DNA from: Candidatus Methanofastidiosum methylothiophilum
GTDB taxonomy: Archaea > Methanobacteriota_B > Thermococci > Methanofastidiosales > Methanofastidiosaceae
Reading direction: 5' to 3'
Length of the DNA stretch: 16,166 bases
Assembly (NCBI GenBank): GCA_001587675.1
Contig: LNGD01000025.1
Coordinates: 1-16,166, forward strand
Within the stretch, counting starts at the first letter, position 1. Every line of letters begins with the position of its first letter. Shown piece after piece: positions 13,475 to 16,166 of this stretch. The translations under genes were made by a program, and so were the position numbers. The notes under the pieces were generated by a model. The model did no database searches and had not been told where the DNA came from. It saw only the letters and a list, made by a program, of their open reading frames with translations.

Positions 13475-14394
13475 CTCACGCTTCTATCATCATAGGAATA
13501 AAACAAAGGAATTTTTTTAGAGCACTCTTGCTTTTTGTAAGGACATCTTGGATGAAATTTGCACCCTCTTGGAACATTAATCATTGAGGGAGAAGTCCCA
13601 TTTGGGGCAATAAATCCCCTTTCAGGTAAACTGTTTAGCAACGCTTGAGAGTAAGGATGAAGAGGTTTTTTGAAAAATTTTTTCGTTTCTCCAATCTCAA
13701 TTATTTCTCCAGAATACATTATAGCAATTCTATCCGACAATTCTCTTGCAACTGAAAGATCATGTGTTATCAAAATTATAGAAGAATTATTAACTCTTTT
13801 TACAGTATTAAACTCATCAATTATGTCCCTAACTAACTCATTGTCCAAACCCTTTGTTGGTTCATCTGCAATTATAATTGAGGGATTCAATGTCATAGCA
13901 ATGGAAAGAAGGATCCTCTGATTCATCCCACCAGATAATTGATAAGGATACATGCCATAGGCTTTTGAAGGATTTGAGAACCCCATTGTTTTAAGAAGCT
14001 GGATAGCTTTATCAATTGAGTTCTGTTTGCTCATTTTTTTATGAATTATCAATGGCTCAATAATCTGACTTCCAACTGTATAAAGAGGATTTAAAGATAA
14101 AGAGGGATTCTGAAAGATTATGGAAATCTCCTGTTGTCTTATTTTTTCTAATTCAGACTCCGATACTTTTAATAAATCGATACCTTTGAATAGGATACTT
14201 CCAGTTACTTTTGCATTTTGAGGGAGTAATCTAATTATTGAATTTGCTATTACAGATTTTCCACATCCAGTTTCTCCAACTAATGCAAGGGTTTCGTTTT
14301 CATTGAGAGAAAATGAAGTATTGTTAACGGCAAATACGTCACCAACTGGTGTAGAAAATGTCACGCTTAAGTCACAAATATCAAGAATCTTCAT
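13456..14394 (-). CDS. Peptide ABC transporter ATP-binding protein (DppD/OppD-like)
   Basis: The 312-residue ABC ATPase has Walker A GETGCGKS (40-47), Q-loop IIFQNP (92-97), signature YQLSGGMNQR (151-160), Walker B IIIADEP (173-179), KGLD, and switch His211 in THDLS. The C-terminal oligopeptide-transporter domain is present, with four cysteines: Cys278, Cys284, Cys291 and Cys308 (GCKFHPRCPYKKQEC...VRC). In related DppD proteins this set is known to hold an iron-sulfur cluster. With the DppF-like partner it energises uptake through the two permeases. ATG 14394 lies four bases after the DppC-like stop, with GAGTGAT inside the end of that gene as Shine-Dalgarno, so translation is coupled. Confidence 0.9.
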   Translation of the reverse strand: MKILDICDLSVTFSTPVGDVFAVNNTSFSLNENETLALVGETGCGKSVIANSIIRLLPQNAKVTGSILFKGIDLLKVSESELEKIRQQEISIIFQNPSLSLNPLYTVGSQIIEPLIIHKKMSKQNSIDKAIQLLKTMGFSNPSKAYGMYPYQLSGGMNQRILLSIAMTLNPSIIIADEPTKGLDNELVRDIIDEFNTVKRVNNSSIILITHDLSVARELSDRIAIMYSGEIIEIGETKKFFKKPLHPYSQALLNSLPERGFIAPNGTSPSMINVPRGCKFHPRCPYKKQECSKKIPLFYSYDDRSVRCYLFQ

Positions 14395-14398
14395 TTAA

Positions 14399-15247
14399 TC
14401 ACTCAAGCCCCATTACAATATTTTCTTTTTCTTCTAGGGAGAAACCTATTAGCATCAGTGAAAAGACAACGGCAACAATGCAAAATCCTGGTGGAAGATA
14501 CCACCACCACATTTCATTAATTAATCCTCCTTTCATAAAAGCAAAGTTTAACATCATGCCCCAGCTTTTCATTGAAGGGTCTCCCAATCCAAGGAAAGAA
14601 ATCGATGCTTCTGAGAACATCGCAGATGCTATAGTAAGCATGAATTTTGGGATAATCACATAAACAATATTTGGAAGTATATCTGAGAGTAAGATTTTAT
14701 TGTCACTAAAACCTATTGATTTTGAACTTAAAACAAACGATGCATCTCTAAGTTGTAAAGTAGATGACCTTACAACTCTTGCTGTGGTAGGCCACCATAA
14801 AAATCCTATTAAAAGCATTATAATCCAAAAGCTTGGGCGCAATAAAGCGGCTAAGATTATTATTAAAGGTATTCTTGGAATCATTAGAAAAATATCTGTA
14901 ATTGCCATTAGTATTTCATCCGTTAAGCCTCTATAGTAACCCGATAAAAGTCCAATTATAATTCCAAGTAGTGTAGCTATCATAGATGCTCCAAAGCCGA
15001 CTATCAAACTAACTCTTGTACCATATATAAGTTCTGACAAAATATCATTTCCAATGTCATTTGTCCCGAGTATATGCGTAGCACTAGGTGAGGAATAAGG
15101 CTCAAATCGATCCCAGGGACTATAAGGGGATATAAATTCTGCAAAGAGTGACAATATTAAAAATACTAAGAATAATGAAATACCGACAAAATTTAGGTTT
15201 GTTTTCTCTATTACATACTTCTTCATTTCCTCAAGATGATGCGTCAC
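14399..15247 (-). CDS. Peptide ABC transporter permease (DppC/OppC-like)
   Basis: The 282-residue inner-membrane permease has an N-terminal transmembrane helix at about 20-40 ending in FISPYSPWDRF. The conserved HILGTNDIGNDILSELIYGTR typical of DppC follows, then further transmembrane helices. The EAA loop that docks the ATPases is at about 157-190 (RVVRSSTLQLRDASFVLSSKSIGF), and SISFLGLGDPSMKSWG lies near 220. The start is GTG 15247, which overlaps the last base of the DppB-like stop (TAGTG) and has GGTGAT upstream. An ATG seven codons in is a weaker alternative. It forms the membrane channel with the next gene upstream. Confidence 0.9.
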   Translation of the reverse strand: MTHHLEEMKKYVIEKTNLNFVGISLFLVFLILSLFAEFISPYSPWDRFEPYSSPSATHILGTNDIGNDILSELIYGTRVSLIVGFGASMIATLLGIIIGLLSGYYRGLTDEILMAITDIFLMIPRIPLIIILAALLRPSFWIIMLLIGFLWWPTTARVVRSSTLQLRDASFVLSSKSIGFSDNKILLSDILPNIVYVIIPKFMLTIASAMFSEASISFLGLGDPSMKSWGMMLNFAFMKGGLINEMWWWYLPPGFCIVAVVFSLMLIGFSLEEKENIVMGLE

Positions 15248-16166
15248 TATCTATCACCTATTCTTGGGTCGATTAAACTATAAATAATGTCAACGAACGC
15301 ATTCGCAAAGATTACCATTATACTAATAATCATGAAAGAGCCATAGAGTATAGGATAGTCCCTTGAAAGAATAGCCTCATATATTAGATTACCCATTCCA
15401 TTCATAGAGAATATTATTTCAATAAATAAAGCCCCGCTCAAGATAAATCCAAAATCAAGTGCTAGAAGTGTTAAAAGAGGCAATGAAGCATTTTTGAAAA
15501 TATGTCTAAATAGAACTTGATTTTCTGAAAGTCCTTTGGCTTTGGCATAGACAACATATAATTTTGATTTCTCCTGTATTACACTTCCCCTCATTATCAT
15601 ATAGTTTCTAGAGGTTAAGAATAAGGTCATTATACATACGGGTAAGAAAAAATGATGTAGTATGTCAAGTATTCCGCCGCTATTGTAAAACCCTTTAATA
15701 GGAAAAAGGCCAAGTTTGAATGAGAATATGTATAATGTGAGAAGAGACAAGAAAAAAGTAGGTGTCGAATAAAAGGCCAATTCAATTAAGGTTAGCGATT
15801 TAGAAGATACTTTAGAGGATTTCCATCCTGAAAGCGATCCAAATAAAGACCCAAATATTGCACTGAGAAAAATTGACGGTATTAATAATAAAAGGGTCCA
15901 TTTTATTCTTGACAATAAAATTGATGTTACAGTCCCTTTAAAATGATATGAATAACCAAAATCAAAATGAAAAACGTTATTCCAATAATCTAAATACTGA
16001 AAGTACAATGGTTTATCTAGCCCCATCTTTGCTTTAAGTTCATGTAATGCCTCTTCTGTTATGATCACATCCTCCCCTAATAAGTTCGTAACAGGATCTC
16101 CGGGCATAAATCTAGGTATAAAGAAATTAAGAGAAAAAATAATAAAAATTGCAGCCAGATATCGTC
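15247..16166 (-). CDS. Peptide ABC transporter permease (DppB/OppB-like), 5' end outside window
   Basis: The permease carries the DppB landmarks MPGDPVTNLLG, GLDKPLYFQYLDYWNNVFHFDFGYSY (read in two parts), several transmembrane helices, the EAA loop around IQEKSKLYVVYAKAKGLSE, and the end SLIDPRIGDR. The ATG at 16107 is internal. The frame stays open to the window edge and encodes the missing first transmembrane helix (RYLAAIFIIFSLNFFIPRF, just before MPGDP). Only a few N-terminal residues and the start lie beyond 16166. It is the first visible gene of the operon; a substrate-binding protein is not in the window and may lie further right or elsewhere. Substrate is inferred as di/oligopeptide from the family and could be another small ligand such as a nickel chelate. 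Confidence 0.9.
   Translation of the reverse strand, partial: RYLAAIFIIFSLNFFIPRFMPGDPVTNLLGEDVIITEEALHELKAKMGLDKPLYFQYLDYWNNVFHFDFGYSYHFKGTVTSILLSRIKWTLLLLIPSIFLSAIFGSLFGSLSGWKSSKVSSKSLTLIELAFYSTPTFFLSLLTLYIFSFKLGLFPIKGFYNSGGILDILHHFFLPVCIMTLFLTSRNYMIMRGSVIQEKSKLYVVYAKAKGLSENQVLFRHIFKNASLPLLTLLALDFGFILSGALFIEIIFSMNGMGNLIYEAILSRDYPILYGSFMIISIMVIFANAFVDIIYSLIDPRIGDR

Noticed and set aside
16105..16107. ATG as the start of the DppB-like permease
   Set aside because: The frame continues upstream to the window edge with a hydrophobic helix that DppB proteins have before MPGDP, so this Met is internal.
1..16166. CRISPR array, integrated virus or intact insertion sequence
   Set aside because: No regularly spaced identical repeats, no cas, integrase or intact transposase gene, and no target-site duplication around the partial tRNA were seen.

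Overview
The window is AT-rich archaeal DNA. TATA-box promoters sit about 25 bases upstream of starts, some genes look leaderless, and Shine-Dalgarno sequences match GGAGGTGAT. The window also carries a tRNA-Leu without an encoded CCA, a DUF835-winged-helix sensor, PAS proteins ending in a kinase-like helix pair without an ATPase, and a PEGA-repeat surface protein. Together these suggest a mesophilic euryarchaeote of the Methanofastidiosa/Theionarchaea/Thermococci neighbourhood. That placement is inferred from gene content and was not computed.

Layout. 1-67 is the 3' part of tRNA-Leu(CAA). 149-1290 holds a small winged-helix gene overlapping a TM1586-type nitroreductase. 1455-3242 is a four-PAS protein. 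3325-4458 is a secreted LVIVD beta-propeller, whose stop codon overlaps that of a convergent zinc-ribbon/transmembrane/transglutaminase gene (4455-5687). Upstream of the latter on the minus strand are a GNAT acetyltransferase and a pyridoxamine-phosphate-oxidase-like flavoprotein. A 479-base gene-poor stretch (6656-7134) holds a possible decayed coding fragment and inverted repeats. 7135-8366 holds a DUF2284 metal-binding protein, a very short minus-strand ORF and a DsrE-like protein. 8485-10071 is a GAF-like/PAS/DUF835/winged-helix sensor, followed by a 59-residue zinc-finger protein and a structured RNA-like element ending in a T-run. 10466-11551 (minus) is a membrane-anchored protein with four PEGA repeats. 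11781-12713 holds two tandem free-standing ATP-cone proteins. 12731 to the right edge (minus) is a dipeptide/oligopeptide ABC transporter operon with two ATPases and two permeases; its first visible gene is cut by the window edge.

How the parts relate. Apart from the transporter operon, and possibly the winged-helix/nitroreductase pair, the genes are mostly single transcription units with their own promoters. Themes are signal sensing (two multi-domain sensors), cell-surface proteins (LVIVD propeller, PEGA, transglutaminase), small redox or metal proteins, and peptide import.

Most notable: (1) two ORFs whose best start, judged by Shine-Dalgarno spacing, is ATA rather than ATG/GTG/TTG, one of them with no conventional start codon anywhere, plus a weaker ATT case; (2) a pair of free-standing ATP-cone proteins, one carrying four short helical repeats inserted inside the cone, both with start codons inside the same 11-base palindrome; (3) an RNA-like element at 10357-10438 with mutually exclusive pairings and a terminator.
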